A stretch of 64,000 nt of DNA from Ruminococcus flavefaciens MA2007 (GTDB lineage: Bacteria > Bacillota > Clostridia > Oscillospirales > Ruminococcaceae). The position numbers and the translations under genes are program-made. The stretch's first letter is position 1; the number at the start of each line of letters is the position of its first letter. The DNA lies in contig NZ_JHXF01000014.1 in assembly GCF_000621845.1 (NCBI RefSeq), positions 45,827 through 109,826 of the forward strand. Direction: 5' to 3'. The notes under the pieces were generated by a model. That model was not told where the DNA came from and ran no database searches. It was given only the letters and a program-made list of their open reading frames with translations. This document shows, in pieces, positions 1-9,042 of the stretch.

Positions 1-84
1 ATTTGATTCATCTTTATTCTTACCACATCCACATAGAGATACTAATAAGCATATTAACGTAAATATTGAAATAATCTTTTTCAT
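1..84 (-). CDS. Lipoprotein, N-terminal part (runs off window)
   Basis: The minus strand encodes 28 residues beginning MKKIISIFTLICLLV, followed by a lipobox-like LCGC and a polar stretch (GKNKDESN). This is a classic lipoprotein signal peptide: Lys-rich n-region, hydrophobic core, then the Cys to be lipidated. A good ribosome site (AGAGGTGAG) lies 8 bases before the ATG at 84. The mature protein lies outside the window, so its function cannot be read. It points away from the injection-system operon and is probably not part of it. Confidence 0.7.
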   Translation of the reverse strand, partial: MKKIISIFTLICLLVSLCGCGKNKDESN

Positions 85-692
85 AAACTCACCTCTTAAA
101 TAAAAACAAGCACTCAAATTAAAGTTTACCATGATATGTTTACACTTATATTTTAACATATATTTACAATCAGTCAATATGCTTGCAGTAAAATTAACAA
201 AATAATTACATTTATAATTATATTATTGTGCTGTATTACATTTGGTAAAGGTTATGGATAAACATATTATATATGAACTTTACTAAATTGGGGTAATACC
301 ATTATCATGCTCAAAAAGTTATAGATAATTTTGTTCAACGTGTAAATAAAACCAACTTCACTTGATGTTTTTACTTTAATAACACCATTCACGTAATTAT
401 TAATCATCTTCATTATCATTCAAATGTCTGAATCTATCTTAACGATATCCACTGTCGCCTAAATTATATACATATTCATTTCGTCCAAATCATATATGAA
501 GTCAAAAAATATTGTTTAAAACGAAATAATATTGATAAAGAACAATTGTTTATAGACACTGTTTTTTTTACTTGATATAATCGAACATCAATACAGCAAT
601 ATGCTATTTAGTATAGAATACAGTTTCTTCTCCGTTTTGTATATTATGCACTAATAAAATTAAACAATATTAAATAAACATGAGCAAATCGC
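85..692. other. AT-rich intergenic stretch without a gene
   Basis: Very AT-rich sequence with stops in all frames and no convincing start/ribosome-site pair, tRNA or terminator. It separates the divergent lipoprotein gene from the promoter of the injection-system operon. Confidence 0.6.
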
Positions 693-722
693 TTGACAAA
701 TTTGATGTTTATATGATATACT
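693..722 (+). promoter_or_regulatory. Promoter of the CIS operon
   Basis: TTGACA at 693-698 and TATACT at 717-722, separated by 18 bases. This is the best sigma-A-type match in the 800-base region before the operon and leaves a leader of about 150 bases. It is a pattern match only. Confidence 0.5.
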
Positions 723-878
723 TAATGTAAATACTATTGACTGATATTATTTTAATATAGTGTAGTTATTAATGGTAAGTAGTATTTGTTAGCACAAAAT
801 ATAAAGCATGTTGTTATACGGGACAATAATCTGATTTACAGTTTCGGAAGCATTTAGGTGGGATAAGGGAGTGATTCT

Positions 879-2246
879 ATTAGCAATTATGTGTTTTCAG
901 GAGCAGAATGGATTTGTACATTTGGCGGCAAAGGTGTTATTAGAAATAATTCTGATGTTAAATCAAGGGTTGATGGTATGTTAACGACTTCCGATAAACC
1001 TATCGCTGATGGTGCTAGTGTCTGTTCAGCGCATGAAGGTGCTCTGTGTTCACCCGCTCCTTCAATATGGATAGGAGCAGCTTCAACTGTATTGGTATCA
1101 GGTCAGCCTGCCCTTTTATCTTCATCTACTATTCCATGTTTAGCAGGAGGAGGCATAATAAAGATACGGCATCAAAACAATCAGGTTTTTCAAGGAATTT
1201 TTGCTCCTAATATAGATAATTCATCAAATAGTTCTGCTTCATCTAGTATCGTTGCACCTACCATAATCGCAGGCATGGCTGAAGAAAACAAGATTTCAAC
1301 ATACTCGGAGTCTAATTCGGATAAATATGAGAGTGATCAAAGTGAAAAATCCGAACAGAACACCATCAATTCAACACAGTGCCGAACCAATTGTTGGTGT
1401 TCCGGTAAATGTCCAGAAGAATTCAAAGGGAAATGTGAATTTTGTGAATCGCCAGACAGTAAAATGTTGATTGCAAGTGATGCCGCTAAATTGAAAGCGA
1501 ACCTTGAAAAGGCGTTTCCAGATATATACCCACATTTTGCTTCAGCCTTATCAGGTGTTCAATATAAGATGGAAGATGCATATAGGGTTGATACTTCAGT
1601 AGCACATCATCATTTAATCCCAGGAAATGAGTGCTATGGAAGTAAAAAGAAAGACGGAGGGATGCGTTATCCGCTTTTAATCAAATTAGGAAACTTATTT
1701 AAATACGATATCAACTGTGCTGAAAACGGTATACTCCTTCCTTCATTTACAAATGTACAGTTAAGTAGAATAATGGCACAAGAGAAGCCACGATTATTCT
1801 ACTATGTTATGGACAAGGATATAGCGAATTCTGAGCAAATAGTACTATTAGATAGCTCAAAACGTGGTTTCATAGGATCGCAATTACATGTAGGACAACA
1901 TAGTTATGAAGGAAGATTAAAGTTATTGCGTGCTAAGCATCCAGAATTAACATCGTATCGGTGCTATGAAGATATTGTATTAGAATATCTCGACACTTTT
2001 GAAGAGTATTATCTTGAAACGTATGAAAAAACATGTTTTATGCGTGATTATGATCAACAAAAGAAAAACTATTTTCAACGGATGAATGCCATAAGCGATG
2101 CACTTCGGCAGAAAATCTGTGCTTTCCCACATCATGGAATGAAACTCAGCTGGCTCAACAAGCGCGTCCTTGTTTCTTTTCCGGCTTTGCTATATGATGT
2201 GGATATATCCATAGAAGAATATATCGAAAGGTACATGGTTGAGTGA
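879..2246 (+). CDS. PAAR-like (DUF4280-type) spike-tip effector with AHH nuclease toxin domain
   Basis: Likely spike tip and cargo of the contractile system. Residues ~1-90 resemble the PAAR-like DUF4280 family (SNYVFSGAEWICTFGG near the start, then a Cys/Gly/Pro-rich core). A Ser/Asn-rich linker and a cluster of Cys residues follow. The C-terminal ~220 residues contain AHHHLIPGNECYG followed by NGILLPSF, the signature of AHH nuclease toxins of the HNH/EndoVII fold. The nearest conventional start is GTG at 891, but the family N-terminus and the ribosome site GGGAG (867-871) favour an ATT start at 879. It overlaps the next gene by 4 bases, as expected for an effector-immunity pair. Family assignment comes from motifs; target and toxicity are inferred. 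Confidence 0.75.
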   Translation: MSNYVFSGAEWICTFGGKGVIRNNSDVKSRVDGMLTTSDKPIADGASVCSAHEGALCSPAPSIWIGAASTVLVSGQPALLSSSTIPCLAGGGIIKIRHQNNQVFQGIFAPNIDNSSNSSASSSIVAPTIIAGMAEENKISTYSESNSDKYESDQSEKSEQNTINSTQCRTNCWCSGKCPEEFKGKCEFCESPDSKMLIASDAAKLKANLEKAFPDIYPHFASALSGVQYKMEDAYRVDTSVAHHHLIPGNECYGSKKKDGGMRYPLLIKLGNLFKYDINCAENGILLPSFTNVQLSRIMAQEKPRLFYYVMDKDIANSEQIVLLDSSKRGFIGSQLHVGQHSYEGRLKLLRAKHPELTSYRCYEDIVLEYLDTFEEYYLETYEKTCFMRDYDQQKKNYFQRMNAISDALRQKICAFPHHGMKLSWLNKRVLVSFPALLYDVDISIEEYIERYMVE

Positions 2247-2803
2247 AAATGAAGTATTATTTTTTGATAGCCGCTGATACCCTTGGATCAGATTATATTT
2301 ATCTAGACATAGATGAAATCCCCATGGGGGTTAAAAGGGCCGCAAAGCAAAGTGCTTTTCAGTTTGTAGAACGTGATTTACATGAACTCTTGCTAGACGA
2401 TAGAAGTGGACAACGATTACCTGATTTTATCTGCGATTTACACAGTAACGTTCCCATTATATCGGATAAACTGAAGCGTGTATTTGATGATTTTGATATC
2501 CGTTATTTATTTTATCAACGCATTAAACTTGTCAGAAAGAAAGATGGCCTTTCTGAAAGATACTGGTTAGCTATTCCTCCGCGAATCGATTGCTTACAAA
2601 TGGAGGAAAGTTGCATTGATTCGCTATGGAACAAGGCAACAAAGATTACGATAGATTCAAAAAAAACAGGAAACTATGATATTTTCAAAATATCAGGAGT
2701 ATCAAATCAAGAAATTATTATAACAGAACAATTGAAAAACGCCATTGAAAAGGCTAAAGCGGATTCAGGGCTTTTCTTTGTTGATGATCCAAATCTAACT
2801 TGA
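2243..2803 (+). CDS. Putative immunity protein for the AHH toxin
   Basis: An acidic 186-residue cytosolic protein with no signal peptide or membrane segment. It starts at a GTG that overlaps the stop of the toxin gene, with AAAGGT about 10 bases upstream. The N-terminus (KYYFLIAADTLGSDYIYLD) recalls the DUF1629/Imm11-like immunity group, but that likeness is weak. Its position directly after a polymorphic toxin, before the structural genes, is the main argument for immunity. If correct it should bind and block the C-terminal AHH domain of the preceding protein. Confidence 0.55.
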   Translation: MKMKYYFLIAADTLGSDYIYLDIDEIPMGVKRAAKQSAFQFVERDLHELLLDDRSGQRLPDFICDLHSNVPIISDKLKRVFDDFDIRYLFYQRIKLVRKKDGLSERYWLAIPPRIDCLQMEESCIDSLWNKATKITIDSKKTGNYDIFKISGVSNQEIIITEQLKNAIEKAKADSGLFFVDDPNLT

Positions 2804-2814
2804 GGAGGTTTATT

Positions 2815-5088
2815 ATGCCACAATACATTAAACAAACCAGCAGAACTATCCTTTTTGAGGAATTCAGTAGAGCGGAGAGAATCGATGATAATGGTCTGTC
2901 TGTTCCTGTTGATCGAATGGATTTCTTACTGGATCGCAAAGCACAGAAGACTTTTTTGGAAGTAAAGGATAAACTAATTGTTCATAGTTTTAAAGAGTTC
3001 ATGGAGAAGTTTGAACCTAAATACTATGAGTATGTTACTGTTGAAATTGATCCTCAAACAAGAGAAGAGGTACCGATATTTACTTATAGCTTGAAAAAAC
3101 CGTTACGTGGCAACGCAACTGAATGCAAATTGATTGATCAACCATTTTATAAGGCTATGGTAGATATATACCGAAATAAGGGCATAGCAGGTGAATCTGA
3201 TGCAACATTTGAGTTTTCTACATTGATTGATCGTGTATTTGCACCAAGTCATGCTATGGATGAAGCTCGTGATATTCGTGGACGGTTAACTTATAATTTT
3301 AGTGAATACTTACGCATGGAGCAACGCGGTGCTGCACCAGATGAGTTATCAGAAATCGCCATTGAGATAAAACGGCTTCGTCGACGTATTAGGGATGAAT
3401 ACATGTCCAGAAGTCAGTTCAATCTGATACCACTTATTATTCAGGATACGCGTGAACGCTTAGAGTATCGCGGCGACTCAGATCAAAATCTGGCAAATGG
3501 TGATACTGTTCAGAGACATGTAGAAATTACCTTTGACGAAAAAGGCAGACTTCAGTATCATGATAAGCCTGTAACTGGCAATTCTGATACGCTTATGATT
3601 GGGACTTCATCGGTTGAGTCGGCTACGAAACGGCTTTGCACGACAATTTCGAATGATTTTGACCGTGCAGCTGAAACAGGAAAGAATCAGCTCCGCATAG
3701 TAGATGATCCTCAAAGCACTGGATTTATGAAGAAAATGCTCCTTTCGGTATTCGGTGGACAGGCATTTGAAGATGATGATGCCAGCGTTGATGAACTGCG
3801 TACAAATCTTGCGCTTTATGAGACTATGTATAAGAAGTCGCAAGAAAGTTTTGCGCAAAATGTGGTATCACTGGTAGAAAAAATCATCAATGTTATGGCA
3901 TTTTTCGATCATGCTGGTACTAATGCAGAACTGATAGTTACAAACTGCAGCATTTCTGAATTAATTAAGGAGTCTAATCGTGCTAACTTCATTCAATTCG
4001 TCGAAGCACTGGGAAATGAGAAAACAGACGAAAAAATCTGGTTTGCTATTATACCAGCTGTAGACCATAAAGACTTCGTTACAATTGAAGGCGCACCTAT
4101 AATTGTTTCCCCGGATGATCCAGATGATGATTTAGATAATGAGACGGCTCCTACAGTTAGCAGTTATAGCTTAACACCATTTACTCATCTTCTTACAGCG
4201 TTAGAACTACTCGGTAAAAATAATATAATCACGTTCTTTAACTTTAAGGGCTGTTCAAGGACAAGTTCTTCTGAATTAACAAGCGAGACCGTTGTGGCGT
4301 ATAAGAATGCTCTTGAAAATGTAAAATATCGCGACTATGCAGTGTTCTGTTATCCGAACTTCACTATTCTTCCTCGAAGAGAAAGCAGTGTTAAGATTGG
4401 AAAGGAATATATCAAACTGCCACCTGTGTTTGTAGATGCCTCATATATTGCTGCTTCTTTGTGTGTATCAACGCAGCATCTTGATACTCTTAGCTCTAAG
4501 GATTTCCCAGTTTCTGATGCTCTTGGTCAGCCTGTCAGATTTGACTTTGAGGGCAGTTTCGACACTAATACTGGGGATAAAAAGGTCTTACTCTCACAAG
4601 TATTTGCAACAAAAATGAATAGAGAATTAATTCTTTCATGGAATAGTGGACTGATTGACGAAATATCAAAATCAGGAGGATTTGGCTTCTGCTTCTGTGG
4701 TGATGAAAAATGGTTCACTTATAGAGGTCAGACAACAAAGCAATCAAACGCTTATGTATTCCGTGCAAGAACGCTTGCGAAAGATCGAATTATAGATAAA
4801 GACGGTAATACTACAAATGAAGAAAGATTCCGTCCAATTTTTAAGACTATGGTTGAGACGTATTTAAGAGCGATTGCTAAGAAAACAGATGCGGATCAAA
4901 TCAAGCGAATCTGTGATGAATATACTGGTGGAAAGAGTAAAATGAACATTAATAATGCGGTTTATTCGCCTAATTCCAGTGGAGTTCAGTCTGAAGAAAC
5001 AATTACTTTTAATGAAAACAGAATCAATATTACATATGACCGTGATAGTGATGGATTTAATCTGGAATTCAGGGAGTCATCGAACTAA
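2815..5088 (+). CDS. Large contractile sheath-like protein (possible TssB-TssC fusion)
   Basis: A 757-residue protein starting at the ATG 5 bases after a perfect GAGGAGGT (2802-2809). Residues ~45-75 (FLEVKDKLIVHSFKEFMEKF, then P) resemble the short TssB/VipA segment FVEIDRDNFDDVM..P. The C-terminal half has TssC/sheath-like traits: IPAV, later FVDASYIAASLCVS at ~538, and an acidic Asp-rich loop around 440. Length (TssB ~160 plus TssC ~490) fits a fused sheath with an insertion. In contractile systems the sheath gene usually sits immediately before the tube gene, as here. No enzyme motif was seen. The sheath role is inferred from position and weak motifs; a structure prediction would settle it. 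Confidence 0.5.
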   Translation: MPQYIKQTSRTILFEEFSRAERIDDNGLSVPVDRMDFLLDRKAQKTFLEVKDKLIVHSFKEFMEKFEPKYYEYVTVEIDPQTREEVPIFTYSLKKPLRGNATECKLIDQPFYKAMVDIYRNKGIAGESDATFEFSTLIDRVFAPSHAMDEARDIRGRLTYNFSEYLRMEQRGAAPDELSEIAIEIKRLRRRIRDEYMSRSQFNLIPLIIQDTRERLEYRGDSDQNLANGDTVQRHVEITFDEKGRLQYHDKPVTGNSDTLMIGTSSVESATKRLCTTISNDFDRAAETGKNQLRIVDDPQSTGFMKKMLLSVFGGQAFEDDDASVDELRTNLALYETMYKKSQESFAQNVVSLVEKIINVMAFFDHAGTNAELIVTNCSISELIKESNRANFIQFVEALGNEKTDEKIWFAIIPAVDHKDFVTIEGAPIIVSPDDPDDDLDNETAPTVSSYSLTPFTHLLTALELLGKNNIITFFNFKGCSRTSSSELTSETVVAYKNALENVKYRDYAVFCYPNFTILPRRESSVKIGKEYIKLPPVFVDASYIAASLCVSTQHLDTLSSKDFPVSDALGQPVRFDFEGSFDTNTGDKKVLLSQVFATKMNRELILSWNSGLIDEISKSGGFGFCFCGDEKWFTYRGQTTKQSNAYVFRARTLAKDRIIDKDGNTTNEERFRPIFKTMVETYLRAIAKKTDADQIKRICDEYTGGKSKMNINNAVYSPNSSGVQSEETITFNENRINITYDRDSDGFNLEFRESSN

Positions 5089-5107
5089 TAGAAAGGGGTT
5101 ATAACGT

Positions 5108-5545
5108 ATGTTTTATTACATTAAGATCACTTCTGATACAGGCAAGACTATTGAAATCGATGGTCGGGATAAAGAAAAGCTTCAGAATGCTTTAGAGTCA
5201 CTTGAAATTTTTATTGATACAGTGGATGAAAATGTTAATGACCGTGCATCGAATATTGTGAACAGAATCAATTTAAAGCTCAAACTAACTGAAGCAACAA
5301 ATAGTATCTGCAAAGACTTCATGGATTGGGCATTGGCATCATCAGGTGACGATGTTTACCGCCTTGTTCATATTGATGTTTACGATACAAAGCCACAGGT
5401 TATTCGATCTTTTGACATTCAGAAGGTGTTTGTCGAAGATTATAAGGAGTCATTCATTGGGAAAGAAGTTACTACAGCGGAACTGAAACTGATTCAGCAA
5501 GCTAATAATTCAAAAGACTTCTTACATGATGTAGCAAGACTGTAA
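5108..5545 (+). CDS. Hcp/tail-tube-like protein
   Basis: A 145-residue protein of the size and character of Hcp or phage tail-tube subunits. It has a short beta-rich N-terminus (FYYIKITSDTGKTIEIDG), a central helix-rich segment, and a C-terminal beta stretch ending in FDIQKVFVEDYKESF. There is no signal peptide. It lies between the sheath-like gene and the VgrG-like gene, the usual place for the inner tube, with a strong ribosome site (GAAAGGGG). Identification rests on size, predicted secondary structure and order; sequence similarity to Hcp is low. Confidence 0.5.
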   Translation: MFYYIKITSDTGKTIEIDGRDKEKLQNALESLEIFIDTVDENVNDRASNIVNRINLKLKLTEATNSICKDFMDWALASSGDDVYRLVHIDVYDTKPQVIRSFDIQKVFVEDYKESFIGKEVTTAELKLIQQANNSKDFLHDVARL

Positions 5546-5558
5546 AAAGGAGTTTAAT

Positions 5559-6914
5559 ATGATCTGTATTTCTGAATTTGAGGACCAAAATATCATTTCT
5601 TTTAGACTTGTAAAAGAAGTTAATGCACACTCTATATGCACTTTTGATGTTATTATCGGAAATACAGATCATTCACGCTTTATTGATTTGGTGGATAAGA
5701 GTATTTCTATCAATAATGGGCGGGATTATTTATTCTTTGGTTTTATTCGATCAATAACTGCGGAAATTATGCATTCTAAAACTATCCTTCATGTATGTGC
5801 AAGTTCGCATTCGGCTCGAATAGATAATGAACCAAAGAACCGTGTCTATCAAGATCCTAATAAGAAATTATCAGATATTCTTAAATATGTTAAAAATGAG
5901 GCGCACATTCAGATTTCATGCAAAGATGATTCTGTATTACTTGAGCCTATAGTACAGTCCAACGAAACGGATTTCAACTTCCTGTTACGTATGGCTGCGT
6001 ATACTAAACAGCAATTAATCATCAATGACAGCGAATCGCCAGATACAATAATACTGAAAATTACTGATTCATATGACAACAATACTGCAAGCATTGATTG
6101 CATTCCGGATAAACTTTCCATTCAAAATATCATCCCTGAACACACAACCTCAAAACAAACTATCGCAGAATTCGTTCTTCATGATCAGTATTTTGAGATT
6201 GGAAAACGAATCAATCTTAAGCAGGCTTGTCTTACCGGATATATATCAAAATGCGAAATTATTCTTGAACGTAATGTTATTCAGTACAAATATACATCAT
6301 ATGAATTGGGGCAAATGCCTTCTTCTCCAGAATTAAAGGTGCTTCCTTATATTGAAATGGAGGCAGTCGTAGAAGATAGTCAGAATCCTGATGGAAAATG
6401 CTTCATTAAAGCTAAAGTTACAGGTGATTATATTGATGCGATGCCTGACAACTTAATGTGGATGCCATATCAGGTGCCATATCTTTCTGATCAGGCAGGA
6501 GCTGTGTTTTTGCCAAACACAAATGATCATGTTACCTTGATATTTAGTGAGAATAAGCTGACCGCCAAAGCGTGTTGTGATGAATACACACTCAATAATG
6601 ATTTTCGTGAAAAACAAAATCATTATATTTCATCAATATTCGGAAAACAATTAGTGTTCCACGAAAATTCTATAGAGATTCATGCTGACAAAAGTAGGAT
6701 TGTTATTAGCGATGATGATATTTCGCTTTTGGTTGGAGAAAATTCTATTAACATCTCGGAAAGCGCAATAAATTTAAAGATAAAAGGAACTCAAATTCAA
6801 ATTGACCGTGACTTCGCATTACAAACAGATTCGTTTAGTATTCAAGGTAGCGATGCCACCATCAAGACCTCTGGAGATGTTAAAATAAGAGGATCTAAAA
6901 TTTTTCTGAAATGA
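5559..6914 (+). CDS. VgrG-like baseplate hub/spike protein
   Basis: A 451-residue protein with the layout of VgrG or gp27-gp5/phage late-control D spikes. The N-terminal hub (~1-230) contains VQSNETDFNFLLRMAAYT, which matches the conserved VgrG Q.ESDWNFLLRLA.. block. An OB-fold-like region (~250-345) follows, with VPYLSDQAGAVFLPNTNDHV close to the gp5 pattern W.PY....AG.......G..V. The C-terminus (~375-451) has repeated short beta units (IEIHADKSRIVISDDDI and similar) as in the spike helix. This is the clearest contractile-system component in the operon. It should carry the PAAR-like effector of the first gene at its tip. Ribosome site AAAAAGGAG. Confidence 0.8.
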   Translation: MICISEFEDQNIISFRLVKEVNAHSICTFDVIIGNTDHSRFIDLVDKSISINNGRDYLFFGFIRSITAEIMHSKTILHVCASSHSARIDNEPKNRVYQDPNKKLSDILKYVKNEAHIQISCKDDSVLLEPIVQSNETDFNFLLRMAAYTKQQLIINDSESPDTIILKITDSYDNNTASIDCIPDKLSIQNIIPEHTTSKQTIAEFVLHDQYFEIGKRINLKQACLTGYISKCEIILERNVIQYKYTSYELGQMPSSPELKVLPYIEMEAVVEDSQNPDGKCFIKAKVTGDYIDAMPDNLMWMPYQVPYLSDQAGAVFLPNTNDHVTLIFSENKLTAKACCDEYTLNNDFREKQNHYISSIFGKQLVFHENSIEIHADKSRIVISDDDISLLVGENSINISESAINLKIKGTQIQIDRDFALQTDSFSIQGSDATIKTSGDVKIRGSKIFLK

Positions 6915-6922
6915 GGAGTACT

Positions 6923-8314
6923 ATGTCACAGAATTCGGGAAGCTCAAATGAGCTTGCAAATCAGATAATGAGCATTGTCGATGATTCTGATATGTCAAGA
7001 GAGCAAAAGCAGTTGCTTAGAGAATTGTTTCAAAATTTGGCACTTCACCAAAACAAAAAACTTGACGACTTGTTTAGTATGGTTCAATCCTCAATATACG
7101 AGGCAGAACATACTTCTGAATCTATTGGTCACATAGTTGTAGCCTTGCTGCCTATAAAGCATAACCTTCGTGGCTTTTTTCCAATGTTTGATTTTTCACA
7201 AGTATCTTTTCCTGATGATGATTTGGACGATTTAATCTCATACAATGAATTTATAGGTGCATACTTTAAGTGTAGCTATGATCGCTTTTTAGAAATTACC
7301 GACTCAGGCATTCCGCATGATTATGATACCACTGTAGAACTTATAAATGGTAGTATAATTAAATGTAAGTGTTCTTTTCGATTGAATTACTCATATGTAT
7401 ATCAAGAAAAGCTGTTGCAAGTAGCTGCTTCTCAATATGGGTTAGAGACACCTTTGATATATTCTCCGTATTCAAGAAAATTTGCTAAAATTGTTTTTTC
7501 TGAGGATATCTCTATATCACAAATACAGGCAATACATATTCCTTGTCTTTCTCAAGATCTTGCCGCCACAACAATTGACCACAAGTTAATGTGGAATATT
7601 GAAGTAACTAATCGTCGTTCACCTGAGTTGCCCGTATCGCAAGCGTTTTCTCCTGAAATGCTGAAACAAAAAGCATTATCATCAGATACATTTACAGCAA
7701 ATGAGTATGTTGTGGCAGGTTCAACTCCCAGCTACAAATCCAAATACGCTTGTTATCCTAATGAGTATATAATATTTGACGGAGTTGGAACAAGACGGCT
7801 TGCTATTGCACGTGATATTAAAGAGTCCTGTCTATATATTATGTATGATGGGCAGATTAAAATCGAACCTATAAAGCGTATAAAAGTAAATCCTGTTCAT
7901 GATATAATGTATGATATTGATGTATTAGTTAAGCAGAATGCTGCTCATATCAATTCATTTAAAGCAACAACATTTATTAAAAGACGGTTGCGCTCCAATG
8001 CAGATATAATTTATTCACTAAGTGCTTTTCAACAGAATGAGTACAATATCTCTATAGCTGATGAGTTCAATATTTTTGAAGAATGCCCGTCTGAATGCAT
8101 TTCAGAATATCAGAATGCACATCGATATTATAAATATCAGGCAGAACAATATTGCTACGGAGAAATAGAACGAAGTATCCTAAATACAAGGGCATTATTT
8201 TGTTGTTTGACATTTAAAGGAAATAATCCCTTTAAAGAAGATTTTGCACGATATGTCCTGTCTTTTATGAATGAATATTATCCTGAATTTCACTGGGTAG
8301 GAAGGTGTGAGTAA
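6923..8314 (+). CDS. Unknown injection-system protein (baseplate candidate)
   Basis: A 463-residue soluble protein with no recognised domain. The N-terminal ~75 residues are helical and charged; the rest is mixed alpha/beta. The ATG at 6923 is preferred over the overlapping ATG at 6911 because AGGAG lies 4 bases upstream. It follows the spike gene and overlaps the next gene by TAATG, so it is co-translated with structural genes. Size and place suggest a baseplate or wedge protein (TssF/TssK/gp6 role), but this is context only. Confidence 0.45.
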   Translation: MSQNSGSSNELANQIMSIVDDSDMSREQKQLLRELFQNLALHQNKKLDDLFSMVQSSIYEAEHTSESIGHIVVALLPIKHNLRGFFPMFDFSQVSFPDDDLDDLISYNEFIGAYFKCSYDRFLEITDSGIPHDYDTTVELINGSIIKCKCSFRLNYSYVYQEKLLQVAASQYGLETPLIYSPYSRKFAKIVFSEDISISQIQAIHIPCLSQDLAATTIDHKLMWNIEVTNRRSPELPVSQAFSPEMLKQKALSSDTFTANEYVVAGSTPSYKSKYACYPNEYIIFDGVGTRRLAIARDIKESCLYIMYDGQIKIEPIKRIKVNPVHDIMYDIDVLVKQNAAHINSFKATTFIKRRLRSNADIIYSLSAFQQNEYNISIADEFNIFEECPSECISEYQNAHRYYKYQAEQYCYGEIERSILNTRALFCCLTFKGNNPFKEDFARYVLSFMNEYYPEFHWVGRCE

Positions 8315-9027
8315 TGAGTTATATTTGGGAGAACAACAATACTCAGCGCCAATTTATTATAGATTCACGAAGCATGGGTGGTGCTATTGAGGCGCAGATG
8401 GCAGCAGACGATAATCTACCAGTATATGTTAATCCATTTCTGCGCTTTTCTGATGTCTTTAGTGATGTTTTCTTCTCAGGTGTGCATTTAGATAATGAAA
8501 CACTCAATGCCGTTACTCATTATCTTGCACTTTCAGAAAGACTTTATGGTGATATTTTGAAAAATACAAGGGTATGTTGCATTGAAAAAGATATCGTAAA
8601 TAATCATTTTGGAGAGACGATAAGAATGGATTATTTGTCACTAACAATTCAACATCAAAAAATGATAGTTCATTATCTTTTGGAATACCAACAGAATGGA
8701 GAACGTACAGAATTATTCAATGAAGCATTCATGTCATTTTTCGGAAGATTGTATCAAACAATCTCTGGTGATGAACATTTTGATGATAAATACACAAGTC
8801 ATAGTGCGGAGATTATTTACAACAGATCAAGGAATGCATATTACTATTATTGCGCAGCCCCCGAAAGCGCATATAATACAACACTATTCCGGTTAATCAA
8901 GAATCTCTTCGCAGACTGCACTCGATTAATCGTGCCTGTATGGGGAAAATATGATTTTGGCATTGTAGGAAATGAGGATTTAACACACTCAACAGTTCCA
9001 ATCGTAGGGCAGACGCAACTTATATAA
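8314..9027 (+). CDS. Unknown protein of the injection-system operon
   Basis: A 237-residue soluble protein, rich in Tyr and Asn, without recognised motif, signal peptide or membrane segment. Noticeable features are the N-terminal VYVNPFLRFSDVFSDVF block and a helical middle part. It overlaps the preceding stop codon (TAATG), so its stoichiometry is probably linked to the 463-residue protein. A baseplate or tail-completion role is possible but only inferred from the operon. Confidence 0.4.
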   Translation: MSYIWENNNTQRQFIIDSRSMGGAIEAQMAADDNLPVYVNPFLRFSDVFSDVFFSGVHLDNETLNAVTHYLALSERLYGDILKNTRVCCIEKDIVNNHFGETIRMDYLSLTIQHQKMIVHYLLEYQQNGERTELFNEAFMSFFGRLYQTISGDEHFDDKYTSHSAEIIYNRSRNAYYYYCAAPESAYNTTLFRLIKNLFADCTRLIVPVWGKYDFGIVGNEDLTHSTVPIVGQTQLI

Positions 9028-9042
9028 ATATGGAGGCATCAA

